The notes under the pieces: generated by a model
Databases searched by the model: none
Seen by the model: the letters and a program-made list of their open reading frames with translations, nothing else
What the model was told of the DNA's origin: nothing
Program-made: the position numbers and the translations under genes
DNA from: Planctomycetota bacterium
Lineage (GTDB): Bacteria; Planctomycetota; UBA1135; GCA-002686595
Direction of reading: 5' to 3'
Assembly (NCBI GenBank): GCA_023150475.1
Contig: JAKLKU010000014.1
Span: 62,001-126,000 of the forward strand
DNA: 64,000 nt
Shown here: positions 35,683 through 48,499 of the stretch, in pieces
Layout of the letters: every line of letters starts with the position of its first letter
How positions within the stretch are numbered: the stretch's first letter is position 1

Positions 35683-36051
35683 ATGATGGACGAACGCTTC
35701 GCACTGTTGCCTGGGACGCTCGAGCTGCTCGTGCTCAAGACGCTCGCACGCGGCGAGCAGCACGGCTACGCGATCGCGCGCTCGATCCAGGAGAAGAGCG
35801 CCGACGTGCTGCGAATCGAAGAAGGCTCGCTCTATCCCGCGCTCCATCGCATGGAGCGCCGCGGTTGGATCGACGCGGAATGGGGGCCGTCGCAGACGAA
35901 TCGGCGCGCGAAGTACTACTCGCTCACCAAACTCGGCCGTGAGGAGCTCAAGGCTCAGGCCGACACGTGGGCGAAACTATCCGGCGCGATCGAAGCGGTG
36001 CTCGAAGCGCGCGCGAGCTTGCGCGCCGGCCTCGCGAGCGGCGGAGCGTGA
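35683..36051 (+). CDS. PadR-family transcriptional regulator
   Basis: A 122-residue protein of the short PadR class (subfamily 2-like). It has the winged helix-turn-helix core LLPGTLELLVLKTLARGEQH with GYAIARSIQEKS, then LRIEEGSLYPALHRMERRGW and the wing NRRAKYYSLTKLGREEL, followed by a C-terminal dimerisation helix. GGAGG five bases before the ATG at 35683; a second ATG follows immediately. It heads a plus-strand set with the prefix-domain protein, one base after its stop, and a hydrolase. Two near-identical 19-bp inverted repeats in its promoter region are the expected binding sites. Confidence 0.93.
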   Translation: MMDERFALLPGTLELLVLKTLARGEQHGYAIARSIQEKSADVLRIEEGSLYPALHRMERRGWIDAEWGPSQTNRRAKYYSLTKLGREELKAQADTWAKLSGAIEAVLEARASLRAGLASGGA

Positions 36052-36052
36052 C

Positions 36053-37657
36053 GTGGGCGGCTTCTTCGAGAGCTTGGGCCTCTTCTGGCGAGCGCCCGAT
36101 CCGCGGCCGAAGCGCGAGATCGACGGCGACATCGAGGAGGAGCTCGCATTCCACCTCGCCGAGCGCGAGCGCGAGAACCGCGCCGCGGGAATGAGCGCCG
36201 AGGAGGCGCGCGCCGACGCCGAGCGCCGTTTCGGCGACCTCGAGAAGATCCGCGGCGAATGTCGCCGCGTGCAGATGGGGGAACGCATCGTGTTGCAACG
36301 TCTGAACTTCGTGTTGCTGCTCGTGCTCGCGGGCGGCGTGGGCTTCTTCGCTTGGAACTCGTACGCGGCGCAGCGCGACTCGCGTTACTTGATCGAGCGC
36401 ATGCGCGCCGAGGTCGCGCAGTTGAACGCGGCGCTCGCGGAGCGCGGCGCCGCGGACGAGGGGACCGCGTCGACCGGGCTTGGCTCGCAGGTCGCGTCGA
36501 TCGGCCCCGGCCGTCCGAGTCTCGCATCCGATGCGTCGGGGCTCTCCATGTCGGACGGGATGCTCGTGCAGAAGCTCGGCCGAGTCGATTCCGGTGCTCG
36601 GTCCGCTCCCCCCGAGGAGGAAACGGCCGACGAGATGTGGAACCACCGCTTCAACGAGCACCGCGACGACTGGCGCCACGGGCTCGCGGTCGCGCAGCGG
36701 CTCGCCGACGAGTGCTCGTGCGAGCGCGCGGTCGAGGTACTCGACGTGCTCTACGGCACGCTGTCCGTGCCGCACAAGGAGCAGCTCTTCAAGCCGTTCG
36801 TGTTCCACGGGGGCAAGCCGTGCGCCCTGCGCGTGCTGCACCTCGGCGCGACCGATCCGGAGCCGTCGGTGCGCGCGCGAGCCTACTCGTACCTGCGCGA
36901 CTACGCGTTCCGCGACTTCGGAGAGGACTACGAAGGCTACCTCGCGTGGTACCGCGACTGGAGTCCGCGCGGCCTGCAGGAAGTGTTCTACGGCAACGCG
37001 AGCGCCTTCCTCGAACGCGTGCGCGCCGCGTCGGGCGCCGAGTTGGCTCAGTACGTTCGCCAGTGGCGCGCGCTCGATTTCCGCGCGGCCGAAGCAGCGG
37101 GCGCGGACCTGGTGCAGACGTTCCGGCTCGGCGGCGCGGTCGAGCTCGCAGCGGGTTGGATTCGTTCGACCGATGTCGAGACGCGTTTGACCGGCCTCGA
37201 GTGGCTCGCGCGGCTCGATCCGACCGAGGCCGAGCTGCGAGAGCACGTGCTCCCGATCGTTCGCGGCGGCGCCGAGGTTCCCGCCGACGTGTTTGCGTCC
37301 GCCTGCGGCGTGTTCGGCAGTCCCGAACGGGCCTGGGCCGTTCCCGAACTGCTCGCGGCGCTCGAGGACAGCTTCGAACTCGGCATCGCGAATCAGCGCG
37401 TCGCGGGCTTCACACGCGCGCTCGCGCGGGCGCGCGACCCACGCGCGACGCCGGTGCTCGTCGCGTGCATCGTCGCGGACGACACGCCGTTGACGATCGA
37501 AGGCATCGGCTCGAACGGACTGCAAGAGCTCACCGGCGTCGCTTACGACCGTGCGCACGACGGCGCTTGGTGGCGCGCGTGGTGGGAGAAGAACTCCGGC
37601 AACTTGCCCGAGCCGATCCGCGGCACGCCGTTGCCGGTGATCACGTTGCGCAAGTAG
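36053..37657 (+). CDS. Permease-prefix-domain protein with one TM helix and HEAT-like region, no permease
   Basis: From the GTG at 36053, one base after the padR stop, the protein is 534 residues; GGAG lies in the padR end. Residues about 20-75 are the permease-prefix domain (EIDGDIEEELAFHLAERERE, then GMSAEEARADAERRFGDLEK) that in Acidobacteria and related phyla normally leads into a MacB-like ABC permease and is usually next to a PadR gene. Here it is followed by a single membrane helix (about 83-102), a short coiled coil (RMRAEVAQLNAALAERG) and a soluble region with several alpha-helical HEAT-like repeats (TDPEPSVRARAYSYL, STDVETRLTGLEWLARLDP). No permease helices or FtsX-like domain are seen. 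It may transmit a signal across the membrane; function unknown. Confidence 0.72.
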   Translation: MGGFFESLGLFWRAPDPRPKREIDGDIEEELAFHLAERERENRAAGMSAEEARADAERRFGDLEKIRGECRRVQMGERIVLQRLNFVLLLVLAGGVGFFAWNSYAAQRDSRYLIERMRAEVAQLNAALAERGAADEGTASTGLGSQVASIGPGRPSLASDASGLSMSDGMLVQKLGRVDSGARSAPPEEETADEMWNHRFNEHRDDWRHGLAVAQRLADECSCERAVEVLDVLYGTLSVPHKEQLFKPFVFHGGKPCALRVLHLGATDPEPSVRARAYSYLRDYAFRDFGEDYEGYLAWYRDWSPRGLQEVFYGNASAFLERVRAASGAELAQYVRQWRALDFRAAEAAGADLVQTFRLGGAVELAAGWIRSTDVETRLTGLEWLARLDPTEAELREHVLPIVRGGAEVPADVFASACGVFGSPERAWAVPELLAALEDSFELGIANQRVAGFTRALARARDPRATPVLVACIVADDTPLTIEGIGSNGLQELTGVAYDRAHDGAWWRAWWEKNSGNLPEPIRGTPLPVITLRK

Positions 37658-37673
37658 ACGGGAGGAAGAATCG

Positions 37674-38996
37674 ATGCTCGCAGCAGTCGCGCTTGGACTC
37701 GTGCTCGCTTCGTCGGTCGGCGGTGACAAGCCGCTCGCCGCTGCCGACGCGAAGAAACTGCGGCAGACCTTCACAGAGGCGCTCGCCGACTCGACCGGCA
37801 AGAGCGATGCGAAGGCGCTCGCGCTCGGCAAGTCGCTCGGCGCGAAACATCCGTGGCGTGAGCTCGCAGACGCGTTGCGCGCTGGCCCAGTCTACGACGC
37901 GAAGAGCACCAAGCCGCGCAAGGTCGGCAAGGAGCAGGAGAAGTTCACCGAGGTCGGCAGCACGACGGTCGGCTTCAGCTTCGAGTGCGATGGGCTCGTC
38001 CTGCGCTACGCGGTCGACGTGCCGTCGGGTTACGACGCGAAGACGCCCGTGCCGTTGCTCGTCGATCCCGGCCACGGCTCGGGCGCGGACGATGACGACC
38101 GCGGCAAGGCCGGGTTCCTCGAGTACTTCCGCAACCAAGCGAACGAAGCGCAGTTGCGCGATTGGCTGATCGCACGCACCGAGATCGTCGAGCAGATCGG
38201 CGCGGACGGCAAACGCGGCTCGAAGCCCGAGGATCAAGTCGCGAAGGCGTTCGCTGCGTTCCTGCGCGACGTGTCGAGCCGTTTCGCCGTCGATCCCGAC
38301 CGCGTGTACGTCGCCGGGCTCTCGCAGACCGGATTCTGGTCGTGGTACCTCGGCCGCGCGTTGTCCGATCGTGTCGCCGGACTCGCGCCGCTGTCGGCGG
38401 TGACGTGGCAAGTGAACGCGTACGTCGAGAACTTCACGCACGTGCCGATCTACGTGCTCCACGGCGAGAAGGATCCGATCTGCAAGGTCGAGCAGCCGCG
38501 CGCGACGTGCGCTGCGCTCGAGAAGCTCGGGTTGCGCGTGAAGTACGACGAGATCGCTGGCGCGGCGCACGACTTCGCGGTGTTCGGCGAACTCGATCGC
38601 GCGCTCGCCTGGCTCGCGGCGTTCCCGCGCGAAGCGCATCCGCGGCGGATCGCGAGGCACTACCTGACGCTCGAGACGCCGTGGTGTCATTGGCTGCGTG
38701 TGGACGAGCTCGAGAAGCCGGGCGACGGGCGCGCGGGCTCGAAGCCCGTCGCCTTCGTGGAAGCCGCGAGCGACGGCCAGCGGATCACGGTGACGTCGCG
38801 CGGCGTGAAACGGCTCACACTCGTGCTCGATCCGGAGCTCGTCGACCTCGCCGCGCCGCTCGAAGTGCTCTGGAACGGCAAGACCGTGCACTCGGGCATC
38901 GTCGCGGCGGACTTCGAGACGACGCTGGGCGTCGCGCTCGAGAAGGCCGACTGGCAGGCGCTCTACGCGGCGAAGCTCGAGCTCCGCGCGCCGTGA
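37674..38996 (+). CDS. Exported alpha/beta hydrolase (esterase/depolymerase-like)
   Basis: A 440-residue protein with GGAGG eight bases before the ATG at 37674. A short hydrophobic N-terminus (MLAAVALGLVLASSVGG) suggests export. The core has strand-HG-like LLVDPGHGSGADDDD, the nucleophile elbow VYVAGLSQTGFW with S217, Asp D267 (LHGEKDPIC) and His H299 (AGAAHDF). The elbow is G-L-S-Q-T-G rather than the usual G-x-S-x-G, so the fifth position is Thr; this is seen in some families but should be checked. A beta-rich C-terminal domain (about 350-440) follows. It is the third gene of the padR operon, possibly a periplasmic esterase. Confidence 0.75.
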   Translation: MLAAVALGLVLASSVGGDKPLAAADAKKLRQTFTEALADSTGKSDAKALALGKSLGAKHPWRELADALRAGPVYDAKSTKPRKVGKEQEKFTEVGSTTVGFSFECDGLVLRYAVDVPSGYDAKTPVPLLVDPGHGSGADDDDRGKAGFLEYFRNQANEAQLRDWLIARTEIVEQIGADGKRGSKPEDQVAKAFAAFLRDVSSRFAVDPDRVYVAGLSQTGFWSWYLGRALSDRVAGLAPLSAVTWQVNAYVENFTHVPIYVLHGEKDPICKVEQPRATCAALEKLGLRVKYDEIAGAAHDFAVFGELDRALAWLAAFPREAHPRRIARHYLTLETPWCHWLRVDELEKPGDGRAGSKPVAFVEAASDGQRITVTSRGVKRLTLVLDPELVDLAAPLEVLWNGKTVHSGIVAADFETTLGVALEKADWQALYAAKLELRAP

Positions 38997-39003
38997 GCGC
39001 GAT

Positions 39004-39021
39004 CCGAACCGTACGGTTGGG
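39004..39021. other. Palindrome at the junction of two convergent genes
   Basis: AACCGTACGGTT (39007-39018) is a perfect 12-bp palindrome flanked by CC and GG, in the 34-base gap between the convergent genes ending at 38996 and 39031. It could form a small hairpin usable from both strands, with no T tract. Confidence 0.35.
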
Positions 39022-39030
39022 TGCCGTCGG

Positions 39031-40608
39031 TCAGCGTTTGCCGTCGTCCTGCGCGCGGTCGAGCTCGAGCTGCAGCGCGACGTACGTCTTGTCGTTGATC
39101 GCCCCGCGGTCGCGGAGCTCGAGCAACGCCCGCTCCTGCGACGCGTGCACCTCGCGGCGCACTTCCGCGGAGACGGCGACGCGTTCGGCGGCTTCCTTCT
39201 GCTGCGCTGCATCGCTCGCGGTCAGCGCAGCGAGCTCGTCGCTCATCGCGGAGCGGAACCGGTAGACCGCGATCGGGCAACTGGTCTCGGAACAGTACGC
39301 GTCGAGCCGCGCGATGCCAGCCGACAGGATGCGTTCGCGCGCGAGCGAGAGCTCGTGCTCGTCGGCGTCGTCCTCCCGCAGACCGAGCGCGTGCACCAAC
39401 GGCTGCAGCGTCAGGCCCTGCGCGAACAGCGTCACCAGGATCACGATCAACGTGCACGCGACGATCACGCGTCGGCCTTCGAAGGGCGTGCCGTCCGCGA
39501 ACGTCGCGGGCACGGCGAGCGCCGCGGCGAGCGACACGGCGCCGCGCACGCCGCACCACGAGACGATCGTCACGTTGCGCCACGGCGGCAGCCCGCCTTC
39601 GCGCTCGCGCAATTTCGGCGCGACGAGCAACGGCAGGTACGCGCCGGGGAAGCACCACACGAAACGCGCAACGATGCACACCAGCGCGATCACGAGGCCG
39701 GCGATCAGCACGTGCCGATCGCCGACCGGCGAGAGCTCGTGGACCAACCACGGCGTCTCGAGCCCGATGTAGACGAAGCAGAAGCCGTTGAAGAGGTACG
39801 TCAGCAGGTCCCAGGCGGAGTAGAGCTCGACGCGGCTCTTCGCTTCGACGTCGTGGATGCGCCAAGCGACGACGAAGCCCGCCGCGACGACCGCGAGCAC
39901 GCCGGACACGTCGAGCTCGTAGGCGATCACGAACGCGAGGTAGGGCGCGAGCAGCGAGAGCGCGAAGAGCGCCTTGGTGTCGCGCACGAGCTTGTTCGCG
40001 AGCGCGAACAACGCACCGATGCCGAGCCCGATCGCGACGCCGAGCCCCGCGACGCGTGCGAACGAGAGCGTGACTGCGCCGGCGTCGAACACGCCGGAGA
40101 CGAGCACCGCCAGCGCGAGTTGCACCCCGACGAGGCCGGTGGCGTCGTTGACCAGGCTCTCGCCGCCGAGGATCGCCGTCATGCGGCGCGGGACGCGCAA
40201 GCGCTCGATCACGGCTTGGGTCGCGACGGTGTCGGTCGGCGAGACGATCGCGCCGAGCAGGAAACACGCCGCGAGCGGCAGTTCCGGCAGGAAGACGTGC
40301 GCGGCGAAGCCGACCGACACGATCGTCAGCGCGACGAGTCCGATCGCCAGCATCAGGATCGGCCGCAGCCAACGGCGGAAGTCGAGCCACGACGTGTGGA
40401 ACGCGTCGGAGTAGAGCAGCGGCGGCAGGAAGCCGACGAGCACGAGCTCGGGATCGATCTCGATGTGTTCGAACGGCCCGAACTCCGCGACCAACACGCC
40501 GGCGAGCGCGAGCAGGATCGGCGCCGGCGTGCGCAGCCGCGGCGCGACGATCGTCACCAACGCGACGACGCCGAGACCCGCCGCGAGCAGGAGCAACGAC
40601 TGCGACAT
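39031..40608 (-). CDS. Na+/H+ antiporter, CPA1 family
   Basis: A 525-residue inner-membrane protein with about 12 transmembrane helices over the first 410 residues. CPA1 landmarks are GFLPPLLYSDAF, LLGAIVSPTDTVATQAV, and GESLVNDATGLVGVQL with the ion-binding N-D pair of helix 5, plus WCGVRGAVSLAAALAVP. It exchanges protons for Na+ or Li+ across the membrane. The last 115 residues form a cytoplasmic helical tail (LARERILSAGIARLDAYCSE; EVRREVHASQERALLELRDR), as in NhaP/YjcE-type proteins. The ATG at 40606-40608 is the start; the gene is monocistronic by position, convergent with the hydrolase. Confidence 0.93.
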   Translation of the reverse strand: MSQSLLLLAAGLGVVALVTIVAPRLRTPAPILLALAGVLVAEFGPFEHIEIDPELVLVGFLPPLLYSDAFHTSWLDFRRWLRPILMLAIGLVALTIVSVGFAAHVFLPELPLAACFLLGAIVSPTDTVATQAVIERLRVPRRMTAILGGESLVNDATGLVGVQLALAVLVSGVFDAGAVTLSFARVAGLGVAIGLGIGALFALANKLVRDTKALFALSLLAPYLAFVIAYELDVSGVLAVVAAGFVVAWRIHDVEAKSRVELYSAWDLLTYLFNGFCFVYIGLETPWLVHELSPVGDRHVLIAGLVIALVCIVARFVWCFPGAYLPLLVAPKLREREGGLPPWRNVTIVSWCGVRGAVSLAAALAVPATFADGTPFEGRRVIVACTLIVILVTLFAQGLTLQPLVHALGLREDDADEHELSLARERILSAGIARLDAYCSETSCPIAVYRFRSAMSDELAALTASDAAQQKEAAERVAVSAEVRREVHASQERALLELRDRGAINDKTYVALQLELDRAQDDGKR

Positions 40609-40744
40609 GCGCGGAGTCTAGGGACGAGCTCGCGCACCGACGAGCGTGTCGGCGCGCCGAGTTCGCGGGTGTGCGAACTCGGCGCTCGAGATCCGTGGGC
40701 GCCGGGCACGACGCCCGCACGCAGGAACGGAGTCGCCGACGACG

Positions 40745-41743
40745 CTAGTGCACGAGCCGCGCGTAGCCCTGCAGGATCTTGACGTAGTTCCCGCGCTCGT
40801 AGTTCTCGGGGTTCGGGCTGCGCGCGAGGTTCATGCTCCCCTTCGCCTGCGCGAGCGAGTCGTACTCGTGTTCGACGAGCCAACGTTCGAGCTCCGCGCG
40901 GACCGCACGGATGTGCTCCGGCCCGCGTTGGAGCAGCGCGGACACCATCTGGACGCCGTCGGCGCCGGCCATCACGGCCTTCAGCGCGTCGGCCGCGGTG
41001 TGCACGCCGCCGCTCGCGGCGAGCGAGACGTTCACGCGGCCCGAGAGCAGCGCGAGCCAACGCAGGCGGATCAAGAGCGCCGGCGAGTCGGTCAGGCGCA
41101 GCTTGAGCGACACGTCGAGCTCCTCGAGGTCGATGTCGGGCTGGAAGAAGCGATTGAAGAGCACGAGGCCCTTGGCGCCCGCCTGCTCGAGCCGTCGCGA
41201 GAGGTGCGTCAACGTCGTCCAGTACGGCGAGAGCTTGACCGCGCACGGCAGCTTCGTCTCGCGCACGACGTGCTCGACCATGTGCACGACGCCGTTCTCG
41301 ACTTCGATCGAAGTGAGCTCGGGATCGTGCGCGACGGCGTAGACGTTGAGCTCGAGCGCGTCGGCGCCGGCCTGTTCGATCAACTTCGCGTAGCGCAGCC
41401 AACCGGAGTCGGTGTGGCCGTTGAGCGACGCGATCACGGGGATCTTCAGCATCCGCTTGAGCTTCGAGATCTGCTCGAGGTACGCGTCGGGGCCGAGCAC
41501 GAAGTCGTGGGGCCGCGGCAAGTAGCTCGTCGCTTCCGCGAAGGACTCGCCGTGGGTGCTGATGAACTCGTGCGTGCGATTCTCGAGCGCGAGCTGCTCC
41601 TCGAAGAGCGAATGCATCACGATCGCGGCGGCGCCGGCGTCCTCCGCGCGGCGCGCGAGGTCGAGGTCGTCGCAGATCGGCGACGCGCCGACCATCAACG
41701 GATGGGGGAGCTTCAGACCGAGGTACGTCGTCGAGAGGTTCAT
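40745..41743 (-). CDS. Dihydroorotate dehydrogenase-like TIM-barrel protein
   Basis: A 332-residue protein from the ATG at 41741-41743, two bases after the nifJ stop. Sequence follows the PyrD-like FMN barrel: TTYLGLKLPHPLMVGASPIC at the N-terminus, VIASLNGHTDSGW, NVYAVAHDPE, AVKLSPYWT (flavin-contact Lys), and SLAASGGVHTAADALKAVMA with GADGVQMVSALL, the phosphate-binding end. The active-site Ser or Cys loop of true PyrD is not obvious. These proteins recur next to pyruvate:ferredoxin oxidoreductase genes in several phyla; their role there is not established. It is almost certainly co-transcribed with nifJ. Confidence 0.88.
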   Translation of the reverse strand: MNLSTTYLGLKLPHPLMVGASPICDDLDLARRAEDAGAAAIVMHSLFEEQLALENRTHEFISTHGESFAEATSYLPRPHDFVLGPDAYLEQISKLKRMLKIPVIASLNGHTDSGWLRYAKLIEQAGADALELNVYAVAHDPELTSIEVENGVVHMVEHVVRETKLPCAVKLSPYWTTLTHLSRRLEQAGAKGLVLFNRFFQPDIDLEELDVSLKLRLTDSPALLIRLRWLALLSGRVNVSLAASGGVHTAADALKAVMAGADGVQMVSALLQRGPEHIRAVRAELERWLVEHEYDSLAQAKGSMNLARSPNPENYERGNYVKILQGYARLVH

Positions 41744-41745
41744 GG

Positions 41746-45414
<3,669 letters not shown>

Positions 45415-45810
45415 GGAAAGAACCTCCAGCGCTCACTTCGCAAGAATCGGGCTCTCAGCGCGCTCCAACGAAGTGCGCAGAGCCCCCGGTCCCTTCTGCG
45501 CAGACGGCGCGCGAGGCCCTGCTCCTTCGCCGCACGTCCTCCGCCGGCGAGTGCGTCGCACCGGCGAATCCGTCCGCCGACGCGTGCGGCGCACTCCGTA
45601 GAAGGGCGCAGGCCGAGCGGGCGTCGCCCGTATTCCGTGCGCGTGCTTTCGACTTCAACCTACGCCGCCTGACGCGACGGTGCGTCGTCACCGACGTCCC
45701 ACGGGACTCGGGCGGCGCCTCGTCTCGACCGACTCCCGAGACGCCGGCGGACGCCGCCGAGCTCCGGGCAAGACGGGCAAACGACCGCAGCGCGCACGCG
45801 AGGCACACGC
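45415..45810. other. Divergent intergenic region between nifJ and the 2-oxoacid oxidoreductase genes
   Basis: The 396 bases must carry promoters for both directions. Apart from the nifJ ribosome site (GGAGGT on the minus strand, around 45421-45428) and GAGG seven bases before the ATG at 45811, I could not identify convincing -35/-10 elements, an operator or a riboswitch. Short frames here have no domain content. Confidence 0.5.
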
Positions 45811-47592
45811 ATGGTTTCGGATCTGATCTTCGGCATGGCCGGCTCGGGCGGCGACGGCGTCGTCAGCGCCGGGGAGTCGTTGCTCGCCGCCGTGTCGTCG
45901 CACGGGTACCTCGGGATGATGACGAAGAGCTTCGGCCCGCAGATCCGCGGCGGCGAGTCGAGCGCGCGCGTGCGCGTCGCGACGAAGCCGGTGCACAACC
46001 CGGGCGGCGTGCTCGACGTCGCGGTCGCGCTCAACTGGGAGGACTTCCAGAAGTTCGGCACCGAGCTGCCGCTCGCGCGCAAGACCGTGCTGATCCACGA
46101 AGCGAAGTGCGGTCCGCCGCCGCCAGAGCTCGTCGATCCCGCGGATTCCGTTCACGCGCCGGCGGAGATCGTCCCCAAGGAAATCGTGGCGGTGCCGATC
46201 GCCGAGCTGACGAAAGCCTCCGCGGGCACGGAGAAAGCGAAGACGAGCGTCGTGCTCGGCCTCTTGTGCGGTTGGTTCGGCGTGCCCGAAGCGGGCGTGA
46301 AGCGAGGCCTCGCGAAGAAGTTCGGCAAGAAGGGCGAAGGGCTGCTCGAGTCGAACGAGCGCGCGCTCGCGGCGGGCATCGAGTTCGCGCGCACGCATCC
46401 GCTCGAGAGCCCGCGCCGGCTCGACGAACCGCCCCAGCGTTCGCCGAAGCTCCTGTGCGACGGCAACGATCTGTGTGCGAGCGCCGCGTTGTTCGCCGGC
46501 TGCGAGTTCTTCGGCGGTTACCCGATCACGCCGTCGACCGAAGTGATGCAGACGCTCTCGCGCGAGATCTGGAAGTACGGCGGCGCCGTGTTGCAGGCGG
46601 AGGACGAGATCGCGGGCATCGGCGCGGCGCTCGGCGCGTCGTTCGCCGGCAAGAAGTCGATGACGGCGACGTCCGGGCCCGGCATGGCGCTCAAGACCGA
46701 GATCCTGGGGCTCGCGACGATCGCCGAGCTGCCGCTCGTGATCCTCGACGTGCAGCGCGGCGGCCCCGCGACCGGCATCCCGACGAAGAGCGAACAAGCG
46801 GACCTGTTCCAGGCCGTGTTCTCAGCGCACGGCGACGTCCTGCGGCCCGTGCTCGCGCCGGTGTCGGTCGCCGACACGTTCGCGGTCACGGTCGAAGCGT
46901 TCAACCTCGCCGAGCGTTACCAGACGCCGGTGATCGTGCTCTCCGACCAAGAGCTCGCGCAGCGCAAGGAGATCGTCGAGCCGATCGAGCTCTCGCGCTT
47001 CACGCTCGAGACGCGCGTGCGGCCGAACGCTCAGGAACTCGTGAACTACCAGCGCTTCCGGCTGACCGAGAACGGCGTCAGCCCGATCAGTCATCCCGGC
47101 CAACCGGGCGGCAGTTACCTCGGCGCGGGCATCGAGCACAACCAGAAGGGTGACCCGACCGCGAGCGGCGAAGTGCACGCGCAGATGACCAAGAAGCGCT
47201 TCGCGAAGTTCGCGCCGCTCGAGGCGCGCCGCGACCTCTTCGAAGTCTTCGGTCCGAGCGACGCGCCGTTCGCGCTGATCAGTTGGGGCTCGAGCGCCGG
47301 CGTCGCGCGCGAAGCGTGCGAGCTCGCGAACGCGAAGGGCCTGCGGACCAAGCTGCTCGTGCCGCGGCTGCTCTGGCCGATCGCCGCGCCGATCTACCGC
47401 GAGTTCCTGGCGTCGGTCGAAGCGGGCCTCGTCGTCGAGCTCTCCTACCAAGGCCAGTTGCTGAAGCTCCTGCGCATGGAGCTCGACCTGCCGAAGGGCC
47501 TCGTCTCCTTCTCTCGGAGCGGCGCGAACCCGTTCCGTCCGGACCAAGTGCTCGCGGCGCTCGAAGCGCGCGCGACGGCGGGGGTGCGCTAG
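45811..47592 (+). CDS. korA: 2-oxoacid:ferredoxin oxidoreductase, fused gamma-alpha subunit (KorA-type)
   Basis: A 593-residue protein. Residues about 1-185 are the gamma domain (FGMAGSGGDGVVSAGESLLA, then TKSFGPQIRGGESSARVR). Residues about 215-593 are the alpha part: PKLLCDGNDLCASAALFAGC, YPITPSTEVMQTLSRE, and AEDEIAGIGAALGASFAGKK with MTATSGPGMALKTE. These enzymes oxidise 2-oxoglutarate or related 2-oxoacids to acyl-CoA with ferredoxin as acceptor. The fused gamma-alpha layout with a separate beta is common for 2-oxoglutarate oxidoreductases. The beta gene follows three bases later. The start ATG at 45811 has GAGG seven bases upstream. Substrate (2-oxoglutarate versus branched or pyruvate) is inferred from layout, not proven. 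Confidence 0.92.
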   Translation: MVSDLIFGMAGSGGDGVVSAGESLLAAVSSHGYLGMMTKSFGPQIRGGESSARVRVATKPVHNPGGVLDVAVALNWEDFQKFGTELPLARKTVLIHEAKCGPPPPELVDPADSVHAPAEIVPKEIVAVPIAELTKASAGTEKAKTSVVLGLLCGWFGVPEAGVKRGLAKKFGKKGEGLLESNERALAAGIEFARTHPLESPRRLDEPPQRSPKLLCDGNDLCASAALFAGCEFFGGYPITPSTEVMQTLSREIWKYGGAVLQAEDEIAGIGAALGASFAGKKSMTATSGPGMALKTEILGLATIAELPLVILDVQRGGPATGIPTKSEQADLFQAVFSAHGDVLRPVLAPVSVADTFAVTVEAFNLAERYQTPVIVLSDQELAQRKEIVEPIELSRFTLETRVRPNAQELVNYQRFRLTENGVSPISHPGQPGGSYLGAGIEHNQKGDPTASGEVHAQMTKKRFAKFAPLEARRDLFEVFGPSDAPFALISWGSSAGVAREACELANAKGLRTKLLVPRLLWPIAAPIYREFLASVEAGLVVELSYQGQLLKLLRMELDLPKGLVSFSRSGANPFRPDQVLAALEARATAGVR

Positions 47593-47594
47593 CC

Positions 47595-48491
47595 ATGACC
47601 ACGACTGCGAACACGACCGTGCCCGCGACGAAACGCGACCCGAAGGAGTTCGCGAGCCCGCTGAAACCGATCTGGTGCCCGGGCTGCGGCGACTACGGAG
47701 TGCTGCAGGCTCTTTATCGAGCGCTCGGCTCGATCGGCAGGCCCGCTCACGAAATCGCTTTCATCTCCGGCATCGGCTGCTCGAGCCGCATCCCGGGCTA
47801 CACGACGGCGTACGGCTTCAACAGCGTCCACGGTCGCGCCCTGCCGATCGCGCAAGGCGTCAAGCTCGCGAACCCCGACCTCCTGGTGATCGTCGCGGGC
47901 GGCGACGGCGACGGTTTCTCGATCGGCGGCGGCCACGTCGCCCACGCGATCCGGCGCAACCTCGACCTGACGTACCTCGTGATGGACAACCAGGTCTACG
48001 GGCTGACCAAGGGCCAACTCTCGCCGACGTCGCCGAAGGGGCTCGAGACGGTGACTTCGCCGCTCGGCAGCCTCGAGGAGCCGATCAACCCGCTGCTCTA
48101 CACGCTCGCCTACGGCGCCGGTTTCGTCGCGCAGGGCACGCCGGCGGACATGCCGGGGCTGACGGCGTTGATCGAAGAAGCCATCCGCTATCCCGGCTTC
48201 GCCTTCGTCAACATCCAGTCGCCGTGCGTGACGTTCGGCCAGGAAGAGCAGCAGATCCGCGCGCACAAGGCGCACCTGCGGCCGCTCGCGAAGCTCGGCC
48301 ACGATGCGAGCGACCAGTTGCGCGCGCTCGACGTCGCTCGCTCGTACGGCAAGGTCCTGCACACCGGCGTGCTCTATCGCCGTCCCGATCCGCCGCCGAC
48401 CTACGAACGGCTGGTGCGCGAGCGGCAAGCGGCGCTGGCGCCGAAGGCCGTCGACCGCCTGCGCCTGCTCGACGTGTTCCTGCAGAAGTGA
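47595..48491 (+). CDS. korB: 2-oxoacid:ferredoxin oxidoreductase, beta subunit (KorB-type)
   Basis: A 298-residue TPP-binding subunit. 4Fe-4S and TPP features: WCPGCGDYGVLQAL (C28 and C31), ISGIGCSSRIPGYT (C62), and the TPP-Mg site GGDGDGFSIGGGH followed by MDNQVYGLTKGQLSPTS. A further Cys follows in IQSPCVTFG. It makes the active heterodimer with the preceding gamma-alpha protein; the two genes are separated by two bases. With it the cell can run the 2-oxoglutarate-to-succinyl-CoA step with ferredoxin instead of NAD, and no lipoamide-type dehydrogenase genes are seen nearby. Confidence 0.94.
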   Translation: MTTTANTTVPATKRDPKEFASPLKPIWCPGCGDYGVLQALYRALGSIGRPAHEIAFISGIGCSSRIPGYTTAYGFNSVHGRALPIAQGVKLANPDLLVIVAGGDGDGFSIGGGHVAHAIRRNLDLTYLVMDNQVYGLTKGQLSPTSPKGLETVTSPLGSLEEPINPLLYTLAYGAGFVAQGTPADMPGLTALIEEAIRYPGFAFVNIQSPCVTFGQEEQQIRAHKAHLRPLAKLGHDASDQLRALDVARSYGKVLHTGVLYRRPDPPPTYERLVRERQAALAPKAVDRLRLLDVFLQK

Positions 48492-48499
48492 GCTCCACC

